From Multifurca ochricompacta (taxonomy: Eukaryota; Basidiomycota; Agaricomycetes; Russulales; Russulaceae): a stretch of 64,000 nucleotides of DNA. Shown here piece after piece: positions 1 through 12,386 of the stretch; within the stretch, counting starts at the first letter, position 1, and each line of letters starts with the position of its first letter. The notes below the pieces were generated by a model, which made no database searches, had not been told where the DNA came from, and saw nothing but the letters and a program-made list of their open reading frames with translations. Made by a program: the position numbers and the translations under genes. The stretch covers positions 45,294-109,293 of the forward strand of contig WTXG01000127.1 in the NCBI GenBank assembly GCA_022496185.1, read 5' to 3'.

Positions 1-2043
1 CCCCCCATAGCCTGGAGAATCAGGATGTAGGGGTCAACTAGTCTTCGGGCCATGGGTTATGGGAGTTTTGCTGATCGAAAAGCTTACGTTGATTGATTGT
101 TGATACGTCGTCCTAGAAATGGGAGTCTGCGACAAGGTCTGCCTTTGCATTGCATTCATTCATGATCTCGTATTTGCGCGGAGAAAGAACTCTTGTGCCA
201 ACAAGCGCTTTTCGGCCGAACGAAGCCAAGAAGTCAGGATCATGACATAGGGGGAGTGCTGGTAGTGAAGGTGGGATGAAAGCGTTGTGGCCGCAATACA
301 AACTCTGTGCCAGTGATAAATATAAATGAATTAAAAGAAACAATACCCTTTTAACATTTGGCGGGCTGAATTTAGTAGTGGCGGAGTTAATATCTCAGAC
401 CAGACTCAGGAAAGGTACCTCGGGGGATTTATGTAATTTCTCAATGGATTTTGCTTCTTTGTATGGTGAGCTACGTCGGAGGGAGCTGCGTCGCTCGCAG
501 GACCCGGTTACTATATCAACTTTCTGTACATCTCAGCAGGGGAACAGGCACCTGTCAAGACGTTTATCTGACGATCCGCATTACGGAGATAACCTTGTGC
601 TGCTCCATATAGCTGCCGCTACATTAACATTATGACACCGTGGCAGAGATAGAGACTAGTACTAAGCAGCGTCGTCTCAGGTGCCGGTATCGGCATAGGC
701 ATGGTGGTAGCTCGGTAGCTCGGCATAATCCGTCCCGTGTCAGAACCGAACTTCCAACTCGCCAACTCGCCAATGCAGTGTCCATCCAATACCCCCCCCC
801 CCAATTGAATGAACCTACATAATAATGCAAGTGAGCACTGGTGTGTGTGTTCCTAATATAACGCAAGGCGATTTCTTCTTCGGGTTCTCCTTTGTTACCT
901 GCGATGTTTCCCTGTTTCCCTGCCCACTGGGAGTCATGCCATTGCGGGATCAGCCGGGTTACCATGCCCACCTGCAGACTTTTCGGGCGGCATGTCCATA
1001 TATTTGAGTTTTAAGTTATCAAGTGTTCGAGGGCGGACTGGGTCCGGTAAGAGCACTTCCACCTCCATGCGGTGACTAAATGCACCCATGCACCCATGCT
1101 AGATCTACTTCGTCGGGAAGTAACCTGTTCTCTTCCTTCCTCCAAAAATAAAATGCAGTGCCCCCCTGTGATGAACCAGCGTGTTGCTCTGCAGGCCACC
1201 TAACCTCCGATCCCTTTACTTCACCAGTATTGGTTCTCTCGAATAATGGTGTATGATCCAGGCACACGGTGGGCCAGTAAGCTGAATTGATCTCAGTAAA
1301 CGCCTGTGAAGAAATAAGGCACATAGATGGTGGGGGCTTGAGAAACCCTTAACAAGACGGTAAGGTAAGAGAGCAAGTGCAATGAAGGACATTGACGAAA
1401 AACGGGTGTCGTCGGGTTTGCGTGCGTCATCGTCATGCGTACCATCTAAGAGATGATCGTATTGATGCACTCCCAGGCTCAGAAAGATCCGGAAGTGGTC
1501 CATTGCATTGCAATGTGTCCCCATCATCTGGATACTATTGGTATGGCTCAGTACCTGACAACTTCTTTGTTCGGGTTCGCGCCTTCTATTCGACGATGTT
1601 ATTATGTAAAGCCAATTCACGGCTACTGCCACACTATTATGACATGTCGGAAAGGGGGACTCGCGAAGGGCGTTACGATTTACTTGGCGCGTCCACCTGC
1701 GCACCAAATTGACGCAATATCACCTCTTGTTCCTGTTGCACCTCACGTTTCGGATCTTGGCACCATCTCAAGCGAGCATGAAGTGTGATGGGCCATATCG
1801 ATTGTACAGCGCGGAACTGCCCGACTTGGCCACAATATTCGCGGCCTCCGGCTCCGGGCCCTACCATTCTGATTCTGATCAAGCCACTATTTTTTTCTAA
1901 TATTTTCTAGAAAAGAGAAAGAGAAAGGTTGACGGCGGTGTATCTGCAACTCTTCAGTCCTTGGCGACAGCGAGTTGGTAAATGTCATTGTACACCCCAA
2001 AAGTAACAAGTTCATATATATACAGTAACTGAGTAGGACCCCC
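1..2043. other. Intergenic, no gene recognised
   Basis: I see only short overlapping frames with no family resemblance and no convincing splice-linked exons. It lies downstream of the minus-strand acyl-CoA oxidase copy A, so its right end should hold that gene's 3' untranslated region. No repeats beyond short C and GT runs were noticed. Confidence 0.5.
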
Positions 2044-4173
2044 TCAGAGCATAGACTTCATGATTCTATTAGGCTTTAACAATAGAGCATGTGTCGCCGA
2101 CACCCCACCCCCCTGGAGACTCGCGACACTTTCATCCCCACGGGCGGACTCGTTGCTATCCTCTCCGAATGTTTGAAGTGTCCCGAGGAACTGATCCCAC
2201 TTCTCGTCTGACACAATCGGTGCCGTAATGTATGGGTTAACATCCATCCGCGCGAGGTATTCCTCCATGTGAGGGAAGACCGCCTCGAGCGCACGCGCCT
2301 CACGGTCGCGTAACCCCCTCCGCGTCATCCCAAGGCATTCCACGTACCACGCCTCGTCCTGTAGAACTGATGCGGCCTCGAACAGATCTAGTAATGGCCC
2401 ATCCACCTGCTCTGCACGTGCCGCGTCGTACGCGATGCGATGTCCGATCGCCTGTACGAGCAATAGCGAGCGCGGAAGGACGTCTCGTTCGTATGTCGTA
2501 CTGCGGTGGCTAACTGCCGCGGCGAGTGTGCCGCGGAGCTCAGAGAACAGACCCCTTTCGTGTTGCGCGAGTAAGCTGTCCGGATAGCGGGGTGGCTCAA
2601 GCGCGTAACGTCCGAGGAGCAACTCTGATGCAAGGCCTGCGCGGTGTAAATGTGTTCATGGGTTGAGAAACATCCCCATCAATCTGAAATTTGGAAAGAG
2701 GAAAGCTTACGAATGGAAATCCCCAACATATCACCCTCGGCAATTGCAATGCCACGCATGTCAGACTGGAAAGAGTAAGTGAGGATAACAGAGACCCCCG
2801 GGGGTAGGGAAAACTTTTTACATACGTGCATCGCTGGGAGCTGGTTAACCTCAAACAATCCCTGAGCACCACATCGGTCCCCAAGCGTAAAGTTTGCCGC
2901 CTGGGCAGTTTGAATCATAGCCACCTTGACTATAGTCGCGACGGCATGGCGCACGCGGGGATCTAATGCGGGGTCGACGAACCATGCGATGGCATGTTTG
3001 AGCATCGCATCCAATACGAAAGATTGTGCGATCGCGGTCAAAATTGGCTGCTTTTGCGTTTGGAAGGAAATAATCGGCTTGGCCACCCCGCTTCCATCGA
3101 ATACATGCCGTCGCAGGCTGTAGCGGGCGGCGATGTAGGATGCCACTTGCAAAGAGGGTACGCCGAGCGCGCTCAAAGAGATGGTACCGACGGCCACCCG
3201 ATAAATCTTTTTGAAAAATGACGTGCGGGGGTCTCTCGGCTTCTCGATGCTACCGAGAAGCGCTGTCGATGGGAGTCTGACATGGCTGAAGTATGTTAGC
3301 GAGTGGTTGAGTGGCCGCGAACCGCCGCGAGGAGGGAGAACTCTGCAGAGAATGTGAGCCATCACATGCATGATCGACTTTAACCTCACTTTATTGTGAC
3401 CCCTGGGGTCGTCGTCTGTCCATCGTGGATCTGAACCACAAACGGCTTTATTCCATGATCCTCCCCTTGCACAACAGTACGTGCGAATACGACAGCTATG
3501 CAAGCAAAGCCGGGGCTAACCGGAGATGTAGGTGGCATGTACCTGGAAAGGGCACCATTAGACTTGTGAAAGTTTTTGAAGTCTTATTGACAACACACTT
3601 CGCTGCTCCTTCCGATGGTGTGTGAAGATCAAAACTCCCATTAGAAAGTAACGTCGCAGTTGTCTCCATGTGTAGGATGTCCAGGCCATGTCCGAGCTCT
3701 GTAAGGCAAAATTGGCCACTAGAAAAGATAGATGGACGTTTTCCATTAGAAGTTATTAACTGTTAACGTCATCAACGAAGAATTCCATGCTCACGAAACA
3801 TCAAAGTCCAGCACATGTTGAACAAGAGGCCCAAGGCTGGGTTGCTCGTGTATATATGTTGCCAAGGTTCCGGCACACAAATTGTACTGGAGCGCGAGGA
3901 GACTCCCAGAAGCGCCATCAATACTCGATATCGGGTCCGTATGCATATCCCAGAACTTGGGTGAAAGAAAAAGTACGTCTTCAGCCGTCAAAGCTAGTAA
4001 GGGGGTCCAATTGTGACACAAAACCCAGAGTAGCACATTAGTTCATACATACCATATGCCTTGCCTATCGCCCTTGCACGGTGATACGACAGCAGGGTTC
4101 TTTCGGCAATGGATAGGTTTTCGAAGCGTTGAGTGAACAACGGTGTTTGAGCGAGTCCTCGTGTAGGTTTCAT
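2044..4173 (-). CDS. Acyl-CoA oxidase/dehydrogenase-like protein, copy A
   Basis: Predicted FAD-dependent oxidation of acyl-CoA to trans-2-enoyl-CoA, first step of peroxisomal beta-oxidation. Exons read 4173-4053, 3993-3795, 3718-3599, 3542-3390, 3342-2826, 2765-2711 and 2636-2044, an exact multiple of three giving 585 aa. The start is MKPTRGLAQ, aligned with the starts of copies B and C. Family features visible: LTELGHGLD followed by METTATL in the FAD-binding middle region, the NHSLTYFSHVRLP segment, DRCGAQG, and AEGD, whose Glu sits where the catalytic base of the family lies. The C-terminus KSML fits a PTS1-like peroxisome signal. All six introns match those of B and C in position. Diverged from both copies throughout and intact. 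Substrate chain length cannot be read from sequence; a dehydrogenase rather than oxidase activity is possible. Confidence 0.88.
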
Positions 4174-4212
4174 TTGGTGCAAACGAGGTGTTGGAGTTGG
4201 AGAAGAATGGCC

Positions 4213-4222
4213 TTTATTATTA
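4213..4222 (-). promoter_or_regulatory. TATA-like element of oxidase copy A
   Basis: On the minus strand this reads TAATAATAAA, about 40 bp before the copy A start codon. Copies B and C have TATA-like boxes at comparable distances. Confidence 0.4.
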
Positions 4223-7200
4223 GACGTGTGAGGTGAGGTTCCAATTCTCCTCTTTGAACTCCCACTTAGGAGTAAAATGCTACCTGAGCGACGGTTGGTG
4301 GGAGTCCGGATACTTTACAGAATGGAGGGCTACTTAGCCAAGCAAGTAATCTAAGATGGGACGGCCCAGTTAAGAACCAGATGACCCCTTTCATGAGCAT
4401 GAGGCTAGACAGACAAAGATACCACACACGGTGCCAAAGAGGAAAACGGAAAAAAGGGTGTGGTACGTGTGGTAGAAGTCATTTCACTTGTTCCGAAGTC
4501 TGAGGGACAATTTCGTCATGCAAGACACCATGACACGCTAGCGGACAGTCACCTAATATTAGGCTTTAGAGTACAACAGAAACGCGTGATGCTACCGCGC
4601 TCGGCAAGCTTTTTTGCGGAGAGTTTCCAAAGAGCAGAGAAGAGTTTCCCAATGCTGGCTCGCATAAGAGGGGTTTGACCGCGATTGAGAAAAGGAGTCT
4701 ACCGTAGTGGTTTGGTTTAATTCTCCCGAATAATGCTTATGTAAGCATGGGCATCCAAAATCCTCGCTTCGCTGAGCTGAATCCATTGAGCGAACTCAGC
4801 CTCAGCACCACTCGCTGATCTTAATCTTAATGATTATTACCTACTTGAGCGTGTTTAAGCCCGGCTCTTGCTTTGAAAGAGAGTTTAACCAGCAGCTTCA
4901 GCATGAATTACTGCCACGGTAAGAATGCTCCAAATCGACGGGTACAGCGAGATGATCTGATTCCATTTCAGCCATGAATGTATATTAGGATCGGATCGTG
5001 CAACATTTTTCAGTCTAACTTCTAGCTCCTGTAGTCTCTCAAGAGGGGTTGGCTTATTCCTAATCCCAATCTGGGATTCGAGATCAGTATCCTGGCTATG
5101 ACCCTCACCTGACCCTCATCTGCGAAAGTGTCGGACGTCCTTCGGGAAGGGAATATTGAGGAATTCATTTAGATTAGTCTCCACCACCATTTCGTTTCCA
5201 CACACACCGGGGCTTCAAACTCCAACTCCGCTTCGAGGAAATGGTGGTCTCACTCGTAATGCTCTACTCTAGGCAAGGCCTTGACGCGCGCGATTAAAAT
5301 GCTTCCGGCGTCGGCCTGATTTGCTGCAGGAAGTTTGTCATCTTGATCCGTCCCTTCCAAAAGAATCATGGCAGGTTCATGTGCTCTTAAACCGCCAGGT
5401 TGAGCAGGGGGCGTACGCAGACCGGTAGCGCACACACACCGGCGCGTGATCATAATCACCCCACCGCCTTATTCGCGCTTCCCTATCGCCTCAGGCGCCA
5501 TTCCAGATTTACACGCCTTAGCAAATACATCTTAATTAAGTTCTGTTATCCAGCCTATCAGCGTCCATTGGTACTACAGGGGGACAGACAGGCAGACCTG
5601 CTTGCCCTACATTGACCCGACTGTCAAGCTGCCAAACGCTGAATTCATATCAACACCTGGAGTACTCGTGTCGGCGGTAGGATTCCCCCCCTGATAGTTT
5701 TCTGCGGTGGTGTCCTGTTTGTCCATCCAATGCCAGAGTGGGCCAGATTGGGCTTGGCATAACATGCCCAAAGATTTCGGCGCCACTCCAAATACCATCT
5801 AAAATTTTTTACATCAGTTGGGAGGGAGGGAGGGCTTTCCGTGACGGAATTACCATCAAGAATGTCTAAAATTCCTTGCCCTTGCGATACATCATCATCA
5901 CCTTGCCCAGCAGGTGCACACCAGAGGACATTGGTCCATGATTCCTCGCTATCCTGTTATGGGTGTCTACATTATGGTTTCCGGCTTCAGTACTTCGGGG
6001 GATAATGCTAGATGAGCACCCTGCTACATCAGGCTACCATGTGTTGAATGTGTCTATATCGGACTGGAGTGGAGGCAAGAGCTTATGAGAAACTTTGAGA
6101 AATTGACTGGAGCGGTCCGTTGTGGAGTTGGAATATAAATGGTCTCATAGTTCCTTGCAGGCATCATGACTTCCTCACTCTACTCTTTTCGTCGTCTTCC
6201 CTTCAGCAGCTGGCACGTCCAACGTAGGTTTGGTGTTTGGTGTAACCTCGGCACCATGCATGTAACGGGGGCCGCATCTGAGCGTTGTCTTCTTCGTAAA
6301 GTAGTACTAGGTACCCGCGCGGCGTCAAGTCATATGTATGCCCAGACTACGAACCAAACCGTTTCATAGGTATGCTCAACGTGCGATGATGTCTGTCATC
6401 TTTCACCCTCATGCTCATGGGCTAATCCGAACTTTCCGGACAAAGGGGTCAGTATAAAGCGTTCCGTTTTTTTAATTTATATTTATATTAACAATCGATC
6501 CGTCCCTATCGACGACCAAACTAATACCTAAGCCGCTCTGGAACGGCAAATCGATTAAGTAAATAATTAAGCTAAGGTTGAGCTCAGGTTTTGCCCTGGG
6601 GCCGGTACAGCGTGAGATATATGTATACAGGCGATAGCAGAGACCCGGACTTGCGGTGACATGGGCAGCACTGCAACACGGGAGAAAGAAAAAAAATCAA
6701 GTGGGTGGGAGGCAAGCCACTGACTGACTACGGGTTGCCCCTTAACCCGTCCTACATCCTGGGGGGCGGAAAGATAACTGCTAGTCAAGGCTTAGCAGGT
6801 GCGCTGGCATGACACGTTTCCGTTCAAATTATATGTGTCTATATTTGGCCCTTCAAGACACTGTCACATAGGTTACAACAGTGAGCACTGACTGTCATCT
6901 TGTCAATTCATGCGTTTGGCGACTCAATGTCTGATCTGATACAGTTCCTTGGGAAGCCTAAAATTGAAAAAGGCGGAACGAACCAATCCGTTTTTTTGAA
7001 TCTCCGCGAAAGGTCATTTTCGACAGTAAGAATGGTTTCTTTTTCAACTTTTGTTTAGCAGACAGTGTTGCAAATATGCACTGATGTCTTCCCCATGCAT
7101 GATCCGCTACGCCCAGGTAGCGAAAGAAGGCGTGGTGTAGTCGGCGCCACCCATCCTGTCACCATGCGGTCTTCGCGGAACCTGGGAATAAATACTGTTG

Positions 7201-7474
7201 CTGCGTCTTCTTCACTGTTGAGTTAGAGAGCTACCTGAGCGAAGCGCGCAATTAATTGATTTTTTTCTTATCAGGTATCACCCGGCCCCACGAGTTGTCG
7301 CGTTGCCTGGTTTGCGCTGTATGATTGATCTCATCCACTTGACTGACCTCCATCGCTTCCTGGAACGTATTCATCGTCACCGTGTGCAATTGAGGTGGTC
7401 ATATCCTATTGCGGGGATCCATGATGCATGCAATTCTTCAAAGTACAAGCTCGGGAACTTCTAAGATTGATGTG
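4223..7474. other. Intergenic between divergent oxidase copies A and B
   Basis: About 3.3 kb separates the head-to-head copies A and B. I found no ORF with a recognisable family. AT-rich stretches and short homopolymers occur. A 13-base string, gctacctgagcga, occurs about 100 bp upstream of A (near 4279) and again near 7229 on the B side, possibly a remnant of the duplication. Confidence 0.45.
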
Positions 7475-7510
7475 CTCGCGAGCCAAAGGGAACTTCCTAT
7501 TGCTCGCGAG
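7475..7510. promoter_or_regulatory. Twin palindromic CTCGCGAG sites upstream of oxidase copy B
   Basis: The 8-base palindrome CTCGCGAG occurs at 7475-7482 and again at 7503-7510, 28 bp apart, about 290-320 bp before the copy B start. Repeated palindromes in a promoter suggest a binding site for a dimeric regulator. The factor is unknown and this is inference only. Confidence 0.3.
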
Positions 7511-7709
7511 AATTAGGTCGGTGGCGCATCCCCTCCCACACCCCTCCCTCTCCGTGGCCGTAATAAATCCTTTTCACTCGAAATGAATGAACTGCCTTCG
7601 CTGCGTAATTGGCCGCGTAATTGACTAGACAGTATTTGGCAAACTAAAGCGGGTCACCGATGATGTTTTCCATTCCTCTAAAATGGTATATGTGATTTGT
7701 CTCGACCTT

Positions 7710-7717
7710 TATAAAAA
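7710..7717 (+). promoter_or_regulatory. TATA box of oxidase copy B
   Basis: TATAAAAA lies 76-83 bp upstream of the copy B start codon at 7793. Confidence 0.55.
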
Positions 7718-7792
7718 CAGGCATGCCATCCACTTGCTATAGACCCCACCAGAAACTCACCTCTTTCCTCTTTTCGCCTTCAATCAACAGAC

Positions 7793-10035
7793 ATGAGACC
7801 CACAGTAGAGCTCGCCCAATCGACACTTTTCACTCAGCGGTGCGAAGCATTGTCGATCTCTGATAGAATCAAGCTTTCGTACGAACGTGCGAGAGCGATT
7901 GGCAGGGCGTATGGTACGTGCGCGTGTTTGCCATTGTGCCTCCCTTGGTGTGCATAATCGTTCTCAAGGCTAAATGTTTGAACCCCACAGCTTTGACCGT
8001 CAAAGACGTGCTCTTTCTCTCCCCAAAGTTTTGGGAAATGCACACTGATCCTATAGCATGCATTGATGGTGCGGCTGAAACCCTCGTCACCATTCAATAT
8101 AATCTCTGTGCCGGCACGTTGGCAACGTACCTGCAAGTACAGCCAAGCCTTGCCCCTGTTCTCCAGCGCGTGCTAAATTTTGAAGTCTCGTAAGGCGCCC
8201 CCTCATTAATCTTATTTGACCCTGCGTGGGCTGATCTTTTCTACTTTGTCTAGCGGTCAGTTTTGCCTAACGGAACTCGGACATGGGCTTGATGTCATAC
8301 ACATGGAGACAACCGCGACGTTACTCCCGGATGGTGACTTTGATCTCCATACGCCTTTAGAGCGGGCAGCCAAGTAAGTAACAGGCAACCCCCCTGAAAC
8401 TGAGTTTTTTTTTTTCCCTGCACGTGACTGACCCACATGGACTGTACATTTGTCGTTCCCAGATATATGCCCCCCACTTCGCCAGTTGCCGCTGGTCTCG
8501 CCTGTGTAGCGGTCGTTTTTGCGCGTACAGTAGTGAATGGAGAAGATCACGGAGTGAAACCATTCGTCCTTCAGCTTCATGATGGGCAGTCGATGACCCC
8601 AGGGGTCACAACAAAGTACGTCATGATAATCGACGATGACCAATGACTAAAAACTGAGACATTCCCCCTTTTCTTTTTCTTTCTTTCTTTCTTTTATATT
8701 ACAGGGATTTACCTCCCCGCGGAGGCTCGCGTCCTCTCAATCACTCACTGACTTACTTCAATCATGTGAGACTCCCGTCGACGGCGCTTCTCGGAAGCAT
8801 AAAAAAACCGAGAGATCCTCGGGCGTCTTTCTTCGAGAAGATACAGCGGGTTGCCGTTGGTACTTTGGCGCTGAGCGCGCTCTGCATACCCTCACTGCAA
8901 GTCGCGTCTTACGTCGCCGCACGCTACAGCCTCCGGCGGACGATTGTTGACGCGTCAGGGACGTCAAAGCCAATTATCTCCTTCCAGACGCAGAAGCAGC
9001 CGATATTGACGGCAGTCGCGCAATCGTTTGTGTTCAAGGCGATGTATAAACAGGCAATTGCTTGGTTCACAAATCCGACACTTGACCCGCGTGTCCGTCA
9101 TGCTGTTGCCACTGTTCACAAGGCTGCAGTAGTTCAAGCGTCGCAGATAGCGAACCTTGCTCTTGGAGATCGTTGTGGCGCACAAGGACTCTTTGAAGCG
9201 AACCAACTCTCCGCTGTCCATGTATGTTTTTGAACCCCCCTCACTTCCTCACACAACTTCCCATGTCATGTCACTGATATTGGTTGCTAGTCTGACATAC
9301 GTGGAGTCGCAATAGCAGAAGGCGACTTGTTGGGAATTTCTATTCGTATGTTATTTCACAATCAGCTCATTCATTCACACCTTTTCACATGTACACTTTT
9401 TATTTTTGTTTTATGCAGGTCTTGCATCTGAATTGCTTCTTGGGCGTTATGCTCTCGAACCGCCTCGCTATCCGGATAGTCTACTTGCGCAACACGAACG
9501 AGGGCTTTTCTCTGAACTCCGCGCCATCCTCGCCGCAGCACCCAGCCATCGCAGCTCCACCTACGACAGAGACGTCCTCCCCCGTTCCCTTCCACTTATA
9601 CAAGCCATCGGTCATCGCATCGCTTACGACGCTGCCCGCGCTGCTCAAGTAGATCCTCCTTTACTTGATTTGTTCGAGGCTGCCTCCGTGTTATTGGATG
9701 AAGCTTGGTACGTCGAGAACCTTGGTGTGTCTCGGGCCGAGCTTCGGGAGCGAGAAGCTCGCGCGATTGAGGCGGCCTTCCCGCATTTAGAGGAGTATCT
9801 GTCGCGTATGGACGTAGCACCATATGTGGTGGCACCGATCGTTTCGGACGAGAAGTGGGGGCAATTCCTCGGCACGTTACACCAGAAAGAGGAAGAGATT
9901 GCCAGCGTCAGCGCCATTTCTGATTTAGGGAGGCCGAGTGTGGCGGCCTTTCTTAACAAGGATGACCATTCGTTGAATGAGCGGGCAACGACATTGCAAA
10001 TAGCGCCACGTGGGGACATCGCGGTGAACGTTTGA
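7793..10035 (+). CDS. Acyl-CoA oxidase/dehydrogenase-like protein, copy B
   Basis: Paralogue of copies A and C. Exons 7793-7913, 7991-8189, 8254-8373, 8463-8615, 8705-9221, 9291-9345 and 9419-10035 join in frame to 593 aa. The first six exons have exactly the lengths of those in A and C (121, 199, 120, 153, 517, 55 nt). Family motifs are kept: LTELGHGLD, METTATL, NHSLTYFNHVRLP, DRCGAQG and AEGD with the presumed catalytic Glu. The C-terminal tail differs: after VSDEKWGQFLGTL it runs into a longer unrelated tail ending AVNV, so the SML peroxisomal signal of A and C is gone. Part of the last exon (9544-9839) is identical to copy C. Localisation outside peroxisomes, or import by piggyback, is possible. 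Confidence 0.88.
9544..9839 (+). repeat. Gene-conversion tract in copy B (partner 14045-14340)
   Basis: These 296 bases match 14045-14340 without a mismatch, at an offset of 4501. Just upstream (9481-9543) the copies already differ at about four positions. Just downstream they diverge at once: B continues with codons for VSDEKWGQF and C with VSEDRWQRF. Elsewhere the two genes differ at many third and first codon positions. The sharp right edge is what ectopic gene conversion leaves. Confidence 0.8.
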
Positions 10036-12329
10036 CTGTTTGACTGACTCTCTCTCACTTGATATGACCTCGGCGTTCTCACTCACTATTGACATTAGAC
10101 AGACAGATAATATGATGTTTACTTTTTTATTCACTCTTAATGCATTTCATTTTTTTGATGAAACGGATTTCAAGGGTGACTTGTCATTCTAGGCACGTTC
10201 GTATGTGTATATAGGCTTTGCTTTCCTTTTTCTTTTTACACAACTCGGCATCAGAGGCTGTTGATGGGCGGTCACCTAGACATGGAAACAGGTACCGTAT
10301 TTTGATGTGATGCCTTTGTATGATAGATTTTTCCCACAAAAGAGTGCGTGCATTTTCGATTTGAGTTTTGTTTTTGTTTTTATTTTGTTCCCGTTCCCGA
10401 AGACTTGGGTTTGCCCGCCCGTCGCAATGTATGTGTATATCTATTTACAGTCCCGCTTTTCCATTTCGGATGGAGCGGAGGTAGACAAAGCCTAAATTTG
10501 CAATTTTTTTACTATTGGTAGGTGGGCGGGCATGGCCATGATCCATAACGCCATGCAGAGCACTCACTTTACTGGACAACATAAAAGATTTGCACTCGCA
10601 CACGGTGTATGTGTGGGAGGAAGAGGTATTTGTTGATGAGAGGTCGATTACCTTTGACCTACGCCCGCACGTGCATGGCACTTGCCACATGATATAGCAC
10701 CTTCGTAATCACTCTCACACACACACTTGCACCAGTGCACATCAAATGACGATGACGACCAACAATGGGCAAAACTGAGAGACAACCAGAGAGAAACGAA
10801 TGAGGATACATGCGGATATCCTAACCATTGGTTACTTGAGAGGGCACATCACACAGCAAACTGCGCGGCTAAAGGGAATAAGTGGTAGAGTGATCCCGGG
10901 TGGCGGGTGAATCTTCAATCTTTCTTCTCGGCAACGGCGACGGTGACGGATACCAATCCAAGCTGAATTGGGGTTAAAATATATTGAGAGTTAAGATTAA
11001 CGCAAAAACGAACGCCGAAGAGGACATCATTACCCGAGATCGATACGTAGCAGAGGCAGAGAGGGGAGAGACCCACCGGGGGAGATGGGGGGAGGGGGAG
11101 AGGGAGAGAGAGAGGAGAGGGGAATGATTGACATGGCATTCAGACAATTAGCCCATTCGCAAGTCACCACTTATGCATACACGGTTTGGGGGGTGCAATG
11201 GGATTGACATTTATTCAATCGTTAACGTAAGACGTTGACCCCTTGGAAAAATAACTTGTTTGTGTCTGGCGCCCAACTTGACCCCTGCATGCCTAGTCGT
11301 GCCTTGATTTCCCAGGGTTTGGTTTCCCAGGGTTTGGAAATTGTCGTGGGGGTGGGGGGGTTTGTCTCTTTCTCAAGCAAGGCAAGGCAAGGTTTCTTTC
11401 TCACCCCAGCTCAGGAAATCTGCTCCCTAGGACCTGAATTTAAACATAAGTTTAGTTTTCTGTTTAGAGAAAAGGGTAACTTTCTTCTTATTCCCTAGGT
11501 ACGCGCCCGGTCATATATGCATATATCTGTCACCTGTTAGCTTTGGACGGATTGGAATGGGGTTGAGAGTTGGATGTAGTCAGTCATCAGTTTAGTTCCT
11601 TTCAGTTCAGTGGAGGAATTGGCAATGTCAAATATGTGATAATCGATGGTGCGCCCCATTCTGAAACTGAAACACAAGCACGCCAAAAGTTATTACATTT
11701 CATGCAAGAGGAAGAACAAAGAGCGTATACCTTGATAACGAACACGCGTTACATGCTTCTACAAGCCTGCTGCAAATGGCGAATGGCTACAGCTGGCTAT
11801 CGAAGCCGCACTCATCCCCTAGTCTGTAAAGACTACTTCGTCTTCGTCTTCTTCCGGTCCCATGGAACCTGTAGCGGTGATCGGTTGGTAGGTACAGAAA
11901 TGGTGGAGCGGTGTGGTGCAGTGCAGAGCAGTACAGTGCAGGGCCAGTTGATGACCGACCCGACCTTGACTTTTGACAAATACTTATCATGATGACTTTG
12001 AGCGAGCCGCGGAAAATCAGACAAGGTTCCAGACAGACTGACTAGACTACTCTCTCCTTTCCCTTTCCTTCTCCCTCTCCCTTCTCTCTTCCCCAATCCC
12101 CAATTCCATACTACATTAATTCACTTTCACCCTGCCAAGCTCACACTTAGCAAATGTCAAACTCTCAATATCCGTGAATTCACAGGGCCGCACAAATTAC
12201 GCACGAGAAGTTGAAAGCGCCGGGCGAATGTTATTTCCGTTCACATGGGACCCCCCCCTCGCAAGTAAAAAAAAATGATGCGGCTTACCTTCTATTTCCC
12301 TCATTGGGATCGCCCTCCCTTCCCCCTTT
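10036..12329. other. Intergenic between oxidase copies B and C
   Basis: About 2.3 kb with no recognisable gene. It holds GA/CT-rich stretches (around 11080-11120 and 12050-12090) and CA/GT runs. It should contain the B terminator and the C promoter. Confidence 0.45.
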
Positions 12330-12337
12330 TATAATAA
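12330..12337 (+). promoter_or_regulatory. TATA-like box of oxidase copy C
   Basis: TATAATAA after a C/T-rich stretch, 50-57 bp upstream of the copy C start codon at 12387. Confidence 0.5.
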
Positions 12338-12386
12338 ACCATCATCCCTTCTTTTCTACCTTTACTTCATCCCCAGTTACGCATCA

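Noticed and set aside
9596..9835. Minus-strand 79-codon frame identical to one at 14097-14336
   Set aside because: It is the antisense shadow of the oxidase exon; the identity between the two reflects the conversion tract, not a conserved antisense gene.
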